Assembly: GCA_964243295.1 (NCBI GenBank)
Contig: CAXTEJ010000071.1
Span: 1 to 15,046, forward strand
Reading direction: 5' to 3'
Source: CAXTEJ01 sp964243295
Lineage (GTDB): Bacteria > Actinomycetota > Actinomycetes > Actinomycetales > Angustibacteraceae
Length of the DNA: 15,046 nt
The notes beneath the pieces were generated by a model, which saw only the letters and a program-made list of their open reading frames with translations, had not been told where the DNA came from and did not search any database. The position numbers and the translations under genes were made by a program. Below, piece by piece: positions 15,009 to 15,046 of the stretch (the first letter of the stretch is position 1; every line of letters begins with the position of its first letter).

Positions 15009-15046
15009 TCAGCCGGCGGCGAGGCCGGTCTTGAGGGCAGCGGCGA
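15009..15046 (-). CDS. Possible C-terminal end of an unidentified minus-strand gene
   Basis: Reading leftward from the window edge, one frame gives AALKTGLAAG and then TGA at 15011-15009. The composition looks like the end of a helical protein, and the palindrome just beyond fits a gene end. Only about ten codons are visible, so family and function cannot be judged and the reading may be chance. Confidence 0.25.
   Translation of the reverse strand, partial: AAALKTGLAAG

Overview
This is a high-GC window with strong G/C bias at third codon positions, GTG starts, GAGGAG-type ribosome binding sites and an actinobacterial-type protein O-mannosyltransferase. It points to an actinomycete (Actinomycetota); the sequence does not let me name a genus. 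No tRNA, rRNA, CRISPR array, transposase or prophage gene is visible, and nothing looks recently transferred.

Layout. (1) 2-928 (+): the 3' end of a polytopic protein O-mannosyltransferase, cut by the window edge. Its last codons and stop are duplicated just downstream. (2) 981-3260 (-): a secreted GH25 muramidase with a Pro-rich linker, fibronectin-III-like repeats and a C-terminal beta-sandwich region, convergent with (1). (3) 3261-3729: a long divergent non-coding stretch. (4) 3730-12638 (+): a carbohydrate uptake and catabolism locus with a DeoR-family regulator, a D-2-hydroxyacid dehydrogenase, a first FGGY kinase (frameshifted as given), a second FGGY kinase, a histidine-phosphatase-family enzyme, and a CUT2-type ABC importer (lipoprotein binding protein, single-domain ATPase, permease). 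(5) 12670-14862 (-): an MMPL-family membrane transporter, convergent with the locus. (6) Perhaps the last codons of another minus-strand gene at the right edge.

How the locus may work (inference): the lipoprotein, permease and ATPase import a sugar or polyol. One or both FGGY kinases phosphorylate it. The dehydrogenase and phosphatase-type enzyme act on a 2-hydroxyacid and a phosphorylated intermediate. The DeoR protein senses a phosphorylated metabolite. Two promoter regions, before the dehydrogenase and before the second kinase, share an extended -10-like TGTTAGAT sequence embedded in inverted repeats, with matching -35-like hexamers 18 bases upstream. They are therefore candidates for joint control by the DeoR protein. 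No isomerase, epimerase or aldolase is present. The substrate cannot be read from the sequence, and this enzyme combination is the best candidate here for an undescribed pathway.
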